Source of the DNA: Desmonostoc vinosum HA7617-LM4
Lineage (GTDB): Bacteria > Cyanobacteriota > Cyanobacteriia > Cyanobacteriales > Nostocaceae
NCBI GenBank assembly: GCA_019359515.1
Contig: JAHHHC010000005.1
Span: 62,001-126,000 of the forward strand
Reading direction: 5' to 3'
Length of the DNA stretch: 64,000 nucleotides
A model generated the notes under the pieces. It was not told where the DNA came from and did no database searches. It saw nothing but the letters and a program-made list of their open reading frames with translations. A program made the position numbers and the translations under genes. Positions 54,629-63,931 of the stretch are shown one piece after another. Each line of letters opens with the position of its first letter. Positions within the stretch are counted from its first letter, which is position 1.

Positions 54629-54675
54629 AATAAGTCTCCTTTGAGCAAACTAAAAATGATTACAATGTGAGATGA

Positions 54676-55659
54676 CTATTTGGTAGCAGAACTATCGAAA
54701 GCTCTCATAGCCAAATCTTGTGCTTGTTTTAATGCAGTTTGCAGTTGAGAAGAAATTCCTTCTATTTGTTCGCTCTGTTTTTTGATTGTTTCTTCCAAAG
54801 CTTGAATTTTTAATTCATAGCTTTGTTTATTAAATTCCCATTCTTTTTCAAATAAATCAGCCTCAACTTTGGCTTTTTGATTTGTTTCTTTAATTGCTTC
54901 TTCTCTAGCTTTCTTGACTGCTTCTTCCAATTCATTAGGAAATGCTGCTATTTTCTGTTGGTATTCTGTAAATTGTGGTTGATGTTCAGTAAGTATCTTT
55001 TCTCTGTCTGCACAGTTTTTATCTTTCTGTTGAGAAGTTTCTTGTATTTCTCTTTCTTGCAGACGCTTTTTCGCTTCATAACTATCTGTATTAAGTTTGC
55101 GAGTAGTCTCTAACTTATACTGATGTTCTTCCTGTTCTTGTTGACGTTCTTTAGCTAATAAATCTGCTGATGATTGTTGTTTTTCTGTAAATTCGGCTTG
55201 CTCTTTTTGCCATTCTTTACGTTTAATAGCAATTTCTTTTTCTAATACTTCTTGTTTGTTGGCGGTATCTTGTTCCAACATTTTTAACTTTTCTTGATGT
55301 TCTTGAGTTAAAATATCTAGAATATCTGCTACAATTTTTATCTGCTGTAGTTCTTGCAGTTGCTGAGTTTCAATCTCTATAGCTCGGTTTAATTCGTCTA
55401 ATTTAGAGTTTTCCTTCGCTAATTTTTCTGACAGTGTATTGACAATACCACCAAACTCTAATTGCAAATCAGCTAAACCTTTGATAATGCTATCAACGGT
55501 GTATGTAGAGGCGGCTGTTAGTATTTCTTGGTTTTTGGCTTTTTCTGCTTCTTCTTGTTTAGTTGCTATTTTTGATTCCAGCTTTTTTCTTTCTGTGATA
55601 ATTTGTTGAAATGCTTGCATCAGTTGTTGTTTGCTTTCCTTCATTGCAACTGTGGACAT
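54676..55659 (-). CDS. Coiled-coil-rich protein, paralogue A
   Basis: 327 residues, long coiled coil with short breaks (about 105-120). First gene of a two-gene operon, 47 bp upstream of paralogue B. AAGGAG lies 8 nt before the ATG, a strong ribosome-binding site. The two proteins share N-terminal and C-terminal segments but differ in the middle, consistent with an old duplication and possibly heteropolymers. No enzymatic motif. Function unknown; a cytoskeletal or scaffold role is inference from composition. Confidence 0.8.
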   Translation of the reverse strand: MSTVAMKESKQQLMQAFQQIITERKKLESKIATKQEEAEKAKNQEILTAASTYTVDSIIKGLADLQLEFGGIVNTLSEKLAKENSKLDELNRAIEIETQQLQELQQIKIVADILDILTQEHQEKLKMLEQDTANKQEVLEKEIAIKRKEWQKEQAEFTEKQQSSADLLAKERQQEQEEHQYKLETTRKLNTDSYEAKKRLQEREIQETSQQKDKNCADREKILTEHQPQFTEYQQKIAAFPNELEEAVKKAREEAIKETNQKAKVEADLFEKEWEFNKQSYELKIQALEETIKKQSEQIEGISSQLQTALKQAQDLAMRAFDSSATK

Positions 55660-56105
55660 ACTCCAACTCCTTGAATAGAAAATAATTGGACTACTTATGC
55701 AGATATCAGAATAGCCTGAAAAGAGACAATTTCAGTGCAGTAAAAGTACTTAATAGTAAAATATGTTACACCATGTTGCCTGCATCAGTGTTTTTTGTTT
55801 TTGAGATATTGCTGCAATTCGCTTAATAGTACATTTGTATCACAAGACTATCCGAGTTAATCTCTGATTGTCAAGACAAAGCTCAAAATCTTGAAAAATT
55901 GCTGAGAAAAATCGTTAAAAAGGCAGTTTACAGCTTGCGATCGCAGTTATTTGCAGTGTAAAGTTTATTGTTACAAGTGTTACTATTTGTAAAGTAAATC
56001 TAAAAAAATTAACAATGATGTGAAAAGTAAATGCACTGAGACGTGATAATTTACTTAAGCATCATAATTGATACTAAAAAAAGAACCCAGACTTTTGTGA
56101 TATCA
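55660..56105. other. Divergent promoter region between coiled-coil operon and sphR
   Basis: 446 bp, AT-rich, with one HIP1-like site near 55940. It must contain promoters for both directions. I could not identify a convincing Pho box or other operator by eye. Confidence 0.5.
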
Positions 56106-56858
56106 ATGTACACCAGTGAATCAACCAAGTATTCTGCCAGAACAGACATTGGGCAAACTAGCCGAATTCTAGTGGTAGAAGATGAAGAACTGATCCAAGA
56201 AATGCTAGCTGTAGCACTGGAAGAAGAAGGTTATGGGGTGATGACTGTCTCTGATGGGCGGTCTGCTGTAGAGTATCTTAAAAGTTTTGAACCTAACTTA
56301 GGCGAATTTCCTTTTGATTTGATTATTCTTGATTTGATGCTGCCCCAGATTAATGGGTTAGATGTTTGCCGTTTGCTACGTCATCAAGGCAACCCCGTAC
56401 CAATTTTAATGCTGAGTGCTAAAGGTAGCGAAACCGACCGCGTTTTGGGGTTGGAAGTGGGAGCAGATGATTATTTGACCAAGCCCTTTAGTATGCGTGA
56501 GTTAGTAGCTCGTTGTCGAGCATTACTCCGCCGCCAACGTTTAATTACGTTGCCACAACTACCAGTATTGAAATATAAAGAAGTCACCTTAAATCCTCAA
56601 GAATGCCGCGTACTGGTTCGTGGTCAAGAGGTAAATCTATCTCCAAAAGAGTTTCGCTTGCTGGAACTGTTTATGAGTTATGCCCGTCGAGTATGGTCGC
56701 GGGAGCAATTGCTAGATCAGGTTTGGGGGCCAGATTTTGTTGGGGATAGCAAAACTGTGGATGTTCACATCCGCTGGTTGCGCGAAAAATTAGAGCAAGA
56801 TCCCAGCCGTCCAGAGTATATTGTGACTGTACGAGGTTTTGGCTATAGGTTTGGATAA
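56106..56858 (+). CDS. sphR: OmpR/PhoB-type response regulator of the phosphate regulon
   Basis: 250 residues. The receiver has the acidic pair EDEE, phosphoacceptor Asp76 in LIILDLMLPQING and Lys in LTKPFS. The winged-helix DNA-binding domain contains NLSPKEFRLLELFM and VDVHIRWLREKLEQDP. The gene is followed by an SphS-like kinase and a PhoU gene, so it is identified as the cyanobacterial PhoB (SphR), which activates alkaline phosphatase and phosphate transport genes during phosphate limitation. The ATG at 56106 is preferred over a GTG at 56043. Confidence 0.9.
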   Translation: MYTSESTKYSARTDIGQTSRILVVEDEELIQEMLAVALEEEGYGVMTVSDGRSAVEYLKSFEPNLGEFPFDLIILDLMLPQINGLDVCRLLRHQGNPVPILMLSAKGSETDRVLGLEVGADDYLTKPFSMRELVARCRALLRRQRLITLPQLPVLKYKEVTLNPQECRVLVRGQEVNLSPKEFRLLELFMSYARRVWSREQLLDQVWGPDFVGDSKTVDVHIRWLREKLEQDPSRPEYIVTVRGFGYRFG

Positions 56859-56911
56859 TTAGTTGAGATAGTTGCTAGTTTTGAGTAATCACCAAAAAAC
56901 TAACAACTCAA

Positions 56912-58243
56912 ATGCTTTTATTGGGATTTCTTCTGGGTTTAGCGGTAGGCATTGGGTTTTGGGTTTGGCAACAGGTTCAACTTAACCGCTACCTGGGGCG
57001 AGTACTCCAACCGTTAGCCTCCCACTCGTATAAGATATCACTGCCACTGATTCCACGTTTGCGGCAGGAAATAGCAATGGTGAAGCAGCAACGGCAAGAT
57101 TTGCAAGAGTCGTTGCAAACTTACCAAGATTTGTTGGATTTTGCACCTGTGGGGTATTTGCAAGTAGATGAAGAAAATCAACTACTGTGGTGTAATCAGC
57201 AGGCACGAGAAATCTTACACTTGGAAAGGTGGCAACCTGGACAGATACGCTTGTTGCTGGAGTTAGTCAGGTCTTATGAACTCGATCATTTGATTGAGCA
57301 AACTCGTGATTGGCAAAAGCCACAGATGAGCGAGTGGGTATTTCACCCGTCTTGTAATGATGCCGCAGCAATGGTGAAATTAAAGCCCATAACATTACGC
57401 GCGTCTAGCTTACCTTTAATTCAAGGGCGAGTAGCAGTATTTTTAGAAAATCGTCAACCCCTATTGGATATAAATCAAGCAAGGGATCGCTCTTTTTCTG
57501 ATTTGGCTCATGAGTTGAGAACACCCTTAACTTCAATTCGGCTGGTTGTAGAAACTTTACAAAACCGTTTAGAACCACCTTTAAATCGCTGGGTTAACCG
57601 TTTGATGCATGAGGTTGACCGATTAATTAATTTGGTGCAAAGCTGGTTGGAACTTACCCAAATGGAAGTTAATGCAACTATTCAATTGCAACTTGAGTCT
57701 GTGGAATTGCGATCGCTGATTACATCTGTTTGGGAAACACTAGAGCCATTAGCACAGCAACATCATCTGTCTCTTACCTATTCTGGGCCAGAAAGTGTTT
57801 ACATAAAAGCAGACCGTGCCCGTATTTACCAGGTTTTTCTCAATTTGCTAGACAACAGCATCAAATATAGCCTCCCCAGTACAACTATCCTTGTCCAAGT
57901 ACAAGCTTTACCAAAAAAAGACACAGATAGGGACAATTTTACTTTTCAAATCTGGGAGGTTAATATTATAGATTCTGGAGTGGGTTTCTCACAAGCAGAT
58001 TTACCCCATATATTTGAGCGATTTTACCGGGGAGATAAGGCGCGGACTCATTCGCCAACCTCAGAAGGTAATTCTATCGGGGCGATTGTTGGTAATGGCT
58101 TGGGTTTGGCGATCGTCCAGCAAATTGTTCTCGCTCATGGTGGTTCAATTAAAGCTATGAATCACCCAGAAACAGGTGGTGCATGGATGCAAATTCAACT
58201 ACCTGAGGTGATGGCAAACTCTCAAAGCCAAGATTATATTTAA
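56912..58243 (+). CDS. sphS: Phosphate-sensing histidine kinase
   Basis: 443 residues. An N-terminal hydrophobic segment (LLLGFLLGLAVGIGFWVW) anchors it; a PAS domain follows (about 65-175, DFAPVGYLQVDEENQLLWCN). His200 is in SDLAHELRTPLTS, and the HATPase domain has LDNSIKYS, DSGVGFS, FERFYRG and GNGLGLAIVQ. This matches SphS, whose membrane and PAS region responds to phosphate status through PhoU. The gene is 53 bp after sphR, consistent with one operon. Confidence 0.9.
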   Translation: MLLLGFLLGLAVGIGFWVWQQVQLNRYLGRVLQPLASHSYKISLPLIPRLRQEIAMVKQQRQDLQESLQTYQDLLDFAPVGYLQVDEENQLLWCNQQAREILHLERWQPGQIRLLLELVRSYELDHLIEQTRDWQKPQMSEWVFHPSCNDAAAMVKLKPITLRASSLPLIQGRVAVFLENRQPLLDINQARDRSFSDLAHELRTPLTSIRLVVETLQNRLEPPLNRWVNRLMHEVDRLINLVQSWLELTQMEVNATIQLQLESVELRSLITSVWETLEPLAQQHHLSLTYSGPESVYIKADRARIYQVFLNLLDNSIKYSLPSTTILVQVQALPKKDTDRDNFTFQIWEVNIIDSGVGFSQADLPHIFERFYRGDKARTHSPTSEGNSIGAIVGNGLGLAIVQQIVLAHGGSIKAMNHPETGGAWMQIQLPEVMANSQSQDYI

Positions 58244-58274
58244 GAATAATATCTTCACGTTTGAGACTACAAGT

Positions 58275-58940
58275 GTGAATGTTCTTTATATTCCCAATCC
58301 TCAAAGACCACAAATGGAACGCGCTATTAGGCGCTTAGAACGGGATGTATTACGTATGGGAGCTTTGGTGGAACAATCATTCCGCCTGAGCCACCAAGCG
58401 TTATTTGCCCGTGATTTAATAGCAGCTGAGCAACTTCCGCGATTAGATAAAAAAATTGATCGCTTTTATAAGCAAATAGAATCAGACTGTACAGCAATCA
58501 TGACGCTGCAAGCACCCACAGCGCAAGATTTACGCTGCTTAAGCGCTTTTATGCAACTCGTGCGAGATTTGGAGCGCATAGGCGATTACGCTAAGGATTT
58601 AGCTGAGATAGCAATCAAAATTTTTCCCTATCCATCTCATGCTGCTTTACCAGAAATTGCAGTCATGTCTCATCATGCACAGGCTATGCTAGCAACTAGC
58701 TTGGTGGCTTTAGCAGATTTAGACGAAGTTGGAGGGCGGGGTGTAAAACGTCTAGATGATGCTGTAGACAATGCTTACGATCGCGTTTATCAAACTTTAG
58801 CTCACCAACGTGATGTTCCAGGGATTGTAGAGCCAATTGTACTATTGGCTCTAGCAATTCGCTGCTTAGAACGCATGGCAGATCATGCCACTAATATCGG
58901 TCAAAGAGTAGCATACATTGTTACTGGTCAACGTTCTTAA
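58275..58940 (+). CDS. phoU: Phosphate signalling protein PhoU
   Basis: 221 residues of two PhoU three-helix repeats. Motifs: LERDVLRMGALVEQSFRLSHQ and, in each repeat, the metal-binding-type pattern DLERIGDYAKDL (first) and CLERMADHATNIGQRV (second). PhoU (SphU in cyanobacteria) represses the SphS kinase when phosphate is plentiful. The start is taken as GTG (58275), 31 bp after sphS; an ATG at 58314 would give a slightly shorter protein. No pst transporter genes follow in this window. Confidence 0.92.
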   Translation: MNVLYIPNPQRPQMERAIRRLERDVLRMGALVEQSFRLSHQALFARDLIAAEQLPRLDKKIDRFYKQIESDCTAIMTLQAPTAQDLRCLSAFMQLVRDLERIGDYAKDLAEIAIKIFPYPSHAALPEIAVMSHHAQAMLATSLVALADLDEVGGRGVKRLDDAVDNAYDRVYQTLAHQRDVPGIVEPIVLLALAIRCLERMADHATNIGQRVAYIVTGQRS

Positions 58941-59082
58941 TGAGGAAAATAGCCCTTGTTCCATCCGCACGCATGAAGTGTTATGCCTCGCTGCTATGTC
59001 GGAAGACTGGCAGCTTGAAAAATCTGTTCGGCAGTTAAATTCAATTCGGGGAAAGTTGGTGATTCTATGCGATTGCTGTAAT

Positions 59083-59541
59083 TTATCGCTCAGTTAACTT
59101 TGCTGGGGCGGTTAACCAATAGCCGATGATCGCAATCACAATTGTAATCAAAGCTGCTACAACATTTGGATAAATCGAGATTCCACCTATTTCAGGTTCA
59201 CGAATATTGCCCAGAACCGGATCGTTGAGAAAGCCGTAGGAGGTTCCCGGCCAAAATCCGGCAGCAATCAGCCCAATCCAAAACGCAGAACCAAGAAATG
59301 CAGCTAGCCCCATGGAAAAGCGATCGCTCGTTGGACGCACTTTCAAAATTGCTAAGGCTGCACTTCCTAGAGATGCAGCGGCAAAGAACGACATAGCACA
59401 GTGGAGTTTGGCATGAGGCAACCAAGCAGGGTTATTCATGTGACCGTTGGCCAATATAATTGCATCAACACCAATCGGAATCGTCAGGGTTGAAATTGCA
59501 GCAGCGACAAGTAGCCATTTAGCAAGTTTTTCTCGATGCAT
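59083..59541 (-). CDS. Four-helix membrane protein
   Basis: 152 residues with four predicted transmembrane helices (LLVAAAISTLTIPIG, MSFFAAASLGSAALAIL, AAFLGSAFWIGLIAAGFW, VVAALITIVIAIIGYW). The sequence AWLPHAKLHCAMSF with two His and one Cys lies at the start of helix two. No family recognised with confidence. An AraC-type regulator is encoded 235 bp upstream on the same strand, a common arrangement for a regulated efflux or stress gene (inference). Confidence 0.7.
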   Translation of the reverse strand: MHREKLAKWLLVAAAISTLTIPIGVDAIILANGHMNNPAWLPHAKLHCAMSFFAAASLGSAALAILKVRPTSDRFSMGLAAFLGSAFWIGLIAAGFWPGTSYGFLNDPVLGNIREPEIGGISIYPNVVAALITIVIAIIGYWLTAPAKLTER

Positions 59542-59776
59542 ACTGGTTATTTTGGTTCAATATATTAGGGTCAGGAAGCGAAGCGGAGCTTACCTAAATT
59601 GTTAGAAAGTGTAATTGATTTATGGGATAGAAGATAGGCGTTTATTGCGGAATTTATGGAATGATTGAGGTGATTCTTGCTATTGATCGCACAATAGCAA
59701 AGTTCTAACTTGAAAACGGGTGTAGAGATGTAAGGAGAACCATCGCCGTGGGCGGGTTTCCCAAGACTAGGCTGGC

Positions 59777-60628
59777 TCACCTGTTCCCTTCATCAAGCAA
59801 TAACCCTGGCGTCACTCCAAAATGCTTCTTGAATTGTCTAGCAAAGCGGCTTTGATCAGTACAGCCAACGAGCAGAGAAATTTCTGCAATCTTGTGTTTT
59901 CTTTGACGCAATAGTTCCTTGGCTTTTTCCATTCGCTGTTGCAGCACATATTGATAAGGCGCGATACCTATCGACTGCTTAAATAATCGACAAAAATGAT
60001 ACTGACTCAGACCCGCAACTGCTGCCAGTTCAGCTAAATGAAGCGGTTGATCTAAATAGCTGTGTATATAATCCAACACAGGCCGGAGTCGCTGTTGAGG
60101 ATAACTTTCCCCAATCTGCTGAATTTTAGGTTGGAGCGTACAGTATTGTCTTAGTAGGTGAACGATCAATACTTGCGTCAGTGATTCGGTGTAAAGTGAT
60201 TCGCCGATGCCACCCGTATCCAATTCTGTTTGAAACAAGTGAGCGATCGCTTGAATTTGGCGATCGCGCCCACCTATTGTACTGAGCAATTCAACATAGC
60301 TTGCATCCAATCCACTTACTTCTTGTGCTGTTCGACTTAATAACAGGGGGTCAATTACAAACATTAGTGATTCATCGGTGCTGTTCCATGCCCAAAGTCC
60401 TGATATTTGAGCAGGACAAATCCAGAAATCCCCTTTGATTTGAGGCTTTGGAGATTCTTGTTCACCGATACGAGTCATTTTTTGTTGATTACCGTCGCTT
60501 AACAACAGACAAAGCAGATGCTTGTTACATCCGGTAAAATCAAGCTCATTAGGTGCTGAGACATGGCGATCAGTAGTCAATCCAGGTAGTTGAAAGGTGC
60601 GGCGTTGAGAAATCCATGCTTCATTCAT
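59777..60628 (-). CDS. AraC-family transcriptional regulator
   Basis: 283 residues. The N-terminal half is a cupin-like sensing region without strong motifs. The C-terminal domain (about 185-280) has the two AraC helix-turn-helix units: LHLAELAAVAGLSQYHFCRL, then KHKIAEISLLVGCTDQSRFA and FKKHFGVTPG. The inducer is unknown. It is upstream of the four-helix membrane protein gene in the same direction. Confidence 0.92.
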   Translation of the reverse strand: MNEAWISQRRTFQLPGLTTDRHVSAPNELDFTGCNKHLLCLLLSDGNQQKMTRIGEQESPKPQIKGDFWICPAQISGLWAWNSTDESLMFVIDPLLLSRTAQEVSGLDASYVELLSTIGGRDRQIQAIAHLFQTELDTGGIGESLYTESLTQVLIVHLLRQYCTLQPKIQQIGESYPQQRLRPVLDYIHSYLDQPLHLAELAAVAGLSQYHFCRLFKQSIGIAPYQYVLQQRMEKAKELLRQRKHKIAEISLLVGCTDQSRFARQFKKHFGVTPGLLLDEGNR

Positions 60629-61184
60629 ACAAGTCTTATGAGTTCATCGACATCAAGGATACGCTGAACAAAACATTTTTTATCATAACTGCCCTCATCG
60701 AAAGCTTGCAGAGATAATTAAAAAATAGTGAACTAACATACATTTCACTAAAAGCTTACCTTTTCTTAAACTTACGAGATTATTCTTGGTCTTGCATGAA
60801 TTCAAGTGCTACAAGTTTTAGCTACTTTTGAGATTTGTTTAGCAGCAAAGCTCAAGGAAGTTTTATCAATAGTAAATTAGCACATTCAAACCCTATTGAG
60901 TTCTAGTAACTAAGTTATTCCCAGACTTCAATTTAAATACTTACGCTTAGTAAAGCGTAACGAAAGAACAAAAGTATATCTCACTCTGTCAACAATTAGG
61001 GCTATTTTTAAGAAAATCTATCCGTAAGTTAGTTCAAGTTAACTGTGTCGTCAACTATTTACTTTTAAAATAACTTTCAAAATGTCAACAGTATATGATC
61101 TGCTATTAAGTCCACCGCGAGATGCTTGCTTATAAAGAATTATCAGCATGTCTCCGAATGAATCTTAAATAAAACAGCAATGTC
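60629..61184. other. Intergenic region between two regulator genes
   Basis: 556 bp, AT-rich, divergently flanked by AraC and Crp-type regulator genes. It holds the perfect palindromic hairpin TTACGCTT-AGTA-AAGCGTAA (60941-60960). No gene seen. Confidence 0.55.
60941..60960. promoter_or_regulatory. Perfect inverted repeat, possible operator
   Basis: TTACGCTTAGTAAAGCGTAA, 8-bp arms with a 4-nt centre, midway between divergent regulator genes. Either an operator or a structured RNA element; no direct support. Confidence 0.35.
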
Positions 61185-61808
61185 ATGGAGAACCATGCAA
61201 TGATTTATTCCTTAAATTCTCAGCCAGAAGTTACTACTCCATCAAATGAATCTACTGTAAATGGGCATTTATATCAGCAGCTTTTCGCTCGTCGAGAAGT
61301 GATTCCATATCGTAATGACGTACTTTGGCGCATTGAGCGTGGAGCAGTTCGTACCCTAACATGGAGCGAAGATGGAACATTTATCACTCTTGGTTACTGG
61401 GGACTAGGAGACTTAATTGGTTATCCCTTGTCTACAGTTCGACCCTATCAAATTGAATGTTTGACCAGCGTAGAAGTAAGTATCGTACCACCTCATCTTT
61501 GGCATCAAGATGTCAATGCTTTACTGTCCCACATTCAACAGGCAGATAGTTTGTTAAGTATAATACATCGCAAACCGATCTCATTACGGTTATGGCAGTT
61601 TTTGATATGGCTGAGTGAAAAATTTGGCCGGGACGTGGAACAGGGTAAGTTGATCGATCTAAATGTTACTCATCAGGAAATATCTGAGGTATTAAATACA
61701 ACAAGAGTAACTGTTACCCGTCTTCTACAACAGTTTGAAGAAGAAGGTTTATTGATACGCCACAAACGTCGCATTGTTCTATGTTTACCAAATAAACTAA
61801 CCGAATGA
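61185..61808 (+). CDS. Crp/Fnr-family transcriptional regulator
   Basis: 207 residues. The N-terminal cyclic-nucleotide-binding-like beta-barrel (about 40-120; VLWRIERGAVRTLTWSEDG, ITLGYWGLGDLIG) lacks a recognisable cAMP-binding PRAA motif. The C-terminal winged helix has LNVTHQEISEVLNTTRVTVT and LLQQFEEEGLL. A start at the second ATG (61200) is also possible. The adjacent downstream gene is an outer-membrane porin 147 bp away, which it may regulate (inference). Confidence 0.88.
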   Translation: MENHAMIYSLNSQPEVTTPSNESTVNGHLYQQLFARREVIPYRNDVLWRIERGAVRTLTWSEDGTFITLGYWGLGDLIGYPLSTVRPYQIECLTSVEVSIVPPHLWHQDVNALLSHIQQADSLLSIIHRKPISLRLWQFLIWLSEKFGRDVEQGKLIDLNVTHQEISEVLNTTRVTVTRLLQQFEEEGLLIRHKRRIVLCLPNKLTE

Positions 61809-61955
61809 AACTTTCGATTAGAGATGATTGACTTGTGTTAATCATCGCAAATAATGTATAATCATCGCTGGAATCGTGAGTGAAATCCCTTAAAAAATTA
61901 TTTAGAGAATTTTACCATGATTGAACTTATTTAAGGTGTGAGTGAGAGTAAAAAA

Positions 61956-63599
61956 ATGACAAAACTATTCTGGAATGTTCTCAAAATCAGTCCAGTTGTT
62001 CTAGCTTCTACACTATTTGCTACTAATGGCGCTCTAGCTGATGAGGCTAACGAACAAATTACGAATGTTGCTCAGTTGTCTCAAGCCCAGCAATCTAACG
62101 GTCTTGATCAGGTAACATCTGTTTCTCAGTTTTCGGATGTACAGCCAACAGATTGGGCATTCCAAGCTTTACAGTCTCTAGTTGAGCGTTACGGCTGTAT
62201 TGCAGGTTATCCCAACAGCACTTACCGTGGTAATCGTGCTTTGACCCGTTATGAATTTGCTGCTGGTTTGAATGCTTGTTTAGACCGAGTTAACGAACTA
62301 ATTGCCACAGCTACAGCTGATTTGGTCACAAAACAGGACTTGGCTACTTTACAGCGCTTGCAAGAAGAGTTTTCTGCTGAATTAGCAACCCTGCGCGGTC
62401 GAGTAGATGGTCTAGAAGCCCGCACCGCTGAATTGGAAGCGAATCAGTTCTCTACCACCACCAAGTTGGTTGGGGAAGTGATTTTCAACGCGGCTACACC
62501 TTTTGGTGACACTAGGGCTGATACTGACACTAATCCAGACAACAATGCCGACTTAGACGACAACATCACTTTCTCTGATCGGGTTCGTTTGAACTTGTAC
62601 ACCAGTTTCACTGGAACAGACAGATTGCAAACCCGTTTACAAGCCGCAAATATTGTCCAATTTGACGGTGGAAGCACCTCAACAACTAGTCCCAGACCCA
62701 ACATCACTGGTACTAGCATGACTCGTCTGTCATTTGACGGTGATAACGGTAACAGTGTTGTTGTTGATAAACTCAACTATGCTTTCAACCTGAGTGAGGC
62801 AATTCGGGTGAAGGTTGATGCTAGTGGTGCTGAACTCTACGAAAACACCTTCACCTTTAACCCTGACTTTGCTAGTTCTGGTTCGGGTTCAATCTCCCGC
62901 TATGGACGTTTTAGCCCCATTTATCGCCAAGGTTCCGGCGGTGCTGGTTTAACTGTTGAATTCAATCCCAAAGGGCCTTTGACTTTAACAGGAGCTTATT
63001 TAGCACCCACCGGTAACAATCCAGTTGATGGTAATGGCGTTCTTGATGGTGCTAGCACTATCTTTGGTCAGCTAGCTTTCAAACCCAGTCAGGCTTTGAG
63101 CGTTGGTCTCACCTATGCTCGTACATACCAAAACAACGAAAGTAACGTCAACTTGTTTGCTAGCACAGGTAGTGGTTTTGCTAACCAACCATTTGGGAGA
63201 GTTGCTACTGTATCTGACAACTATGGTGTACAAGCTAACTTCCAAGCTAGTTCAAAATTGAGCGTTGGTGGTTGGGTTGGTTTCAGTACTATTGAGTCTC
63301 AAGTGACTGACGATGAAGCAGAAGCATTTTATTGGGCTGCTACCCTTGGTTTGAAAGACTTTGGTAGAGAAGGTAATGTGCTTGGTGTAATCTTTGGTCA
63401 ACCACCCAAACTCACCAGCAATGACGTTGACGCCAGAGAAGATCGAGACACTTCCTATCATTTAGAAGGTCTCTACAAAGTGAAACTAACTGATAACATT
63501 GCTGTTACCCCTGGTTTGTTGGTGATCTTCAATCCTGAACACAACGACAACAACGACACCATTTATGTAGGCACATTGCGTACTACTTTCAATTTCTAG
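61956..63599 (+). CDS. SLH-domain OprB-type porin
   Basis: 547 residues. A signal peptide (VVLASTLFATNGALA) is followed by an SLH domain (about 55-115; FSDVQPTDWAFQALQSLVER, ALTRYEFAAGLNACLDRVN), a coiled coil (about 120-165) and a beta-barrel domain ending in aromatic Phe (TLRTTFNF), as in outer-membrane proteins. Cyanobacterial relatives are the major outer-membrane porins, variously implicated in uptake of inorganic ions and small solutes. The ATG at 61956 is chosen; a GTG at 61938 precedes it in frame. A strong terminator follows. Confidence 0.92.
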   Translation: MTKLFWNVLKISPVVLASTLFATNGALADEANEQITNVAQLSQAQQSNGLDQVTSVSQFSDVQPTDWAFQALQSLVERYGCIAGYPNSTYRGNRALTRYEFAAGLNACLDRVNELIATATADLVTKQDLATLQRLQEEFSAELATLRGRVDGLEARTAELEANQFSTTTKLVGEVIFNAATPFGDTRADTDTNPDNNADLDDNITFSDRVRLNLYTSFTGTDRLQTRLQAANIVQFDGGSTSTTSPRPNITGTSMTRLSFDGDNGNSVVVDKLNYAFNLSEAIRVKVDASGAELYENTFTFNPDFASSGSGSISRYGRFSPIYRQGSGGAGLTVEFNPKGPLTLTGAYLAPTGNNPVDGNGVLDGASTIFGQLAFKPSQALSVGLTYARTYQNNESNVNLFASTGSGFANQPFGRVATVSDNYGVQANFQASSKLSVGGWVGFSTIESQVTDDEAEAFYWAATLGLKDFGREGNVLGVIFGQPPKLTSNDVDAREDRDTSYHLEGLYKVKLTDNIAVTPGLLVIFNPEHNDNNDTIYVGTLRTTFNF

Positions 63600-63631
63600 A
63601 ATTGGTTACACGTTGTTAAACAGCACCGAGT

Positions 63632-63657
63632 AAAAGCCCACTGTTATGTGGGCTTTT
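63632..63657. terminator. Rho-independent terminator of the porin gene
   Basis: AAAAGCCCAC-TGTTAT-GTGGGCTTTT, a perfect 10-bp stem ending in TTTT, 33 bp after the stop. The A-rich left side also suits the minus-strand gene that ends at 63671. Confidence 0.85.
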
Positions 63658-63670
63658 GCATAGAAAAAAG

Positions 63671-63931
63671 CTATTTAGGATGACAATCTGGTTGATTAGA
63701 TAAATTATTTGGGGGACGATCGCTACTCCAAGCCCACCATACACAACCACAATGGCAATTATAAAACTCCTGCCATTTGCGACGGTAGTCTACTGTAGTT
63801 ACAGGCGATCGCCGATTCAACCAAACAGCTGTAGCTTCTAAGCTACTTGAGTGGCAGTTAGGACAACAAAATTCGTAAGCATGTATTGCCTTATTTGTCC
63901 ATTCAGGCGGGATGAGGGCAAAAGCGTCCAT
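63671..63931 (-). CDS. Small Cys-rich (zinc-ribbon-like) protein
   Basis: 86 residues. Two Cys clusters, FCCPNCHSSS (about 22-31) and YNCHCGCVWWAW (about 58-69), could bind one zinc. A conserved-looking Trp-rich end (WWAWSSDRPPNN) follows. No known family name comes to mind; I believe similar small proteins occur widely in Nostocales. ATG start, convergent with the porin gene. Nothing can be said of 63932-64000 beyond AT-rich sequence. Confidence 0.7.
   Translation of the reverse strand: MDAFALIPPEWTNKAIHAYEFCCPNCHSSSLEATAVWLNRRSPVTTVDYRRKWQEFYNCHCGCVWWAWSSDRPPNNLSNQPDCHPK

Noticed and set aside
56043-56105. Longer N terminus for SphR from a GTG
   Set aside because: Adds hydrophobic residues atypical for response regulators; the ATG at 56106 gives the normal length.
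59571-59780. 69-codon frame between the AraC gene and the membrane protein gene
   Set aside because: No family features, weak start, probably untranslated leader of the downstream gene.
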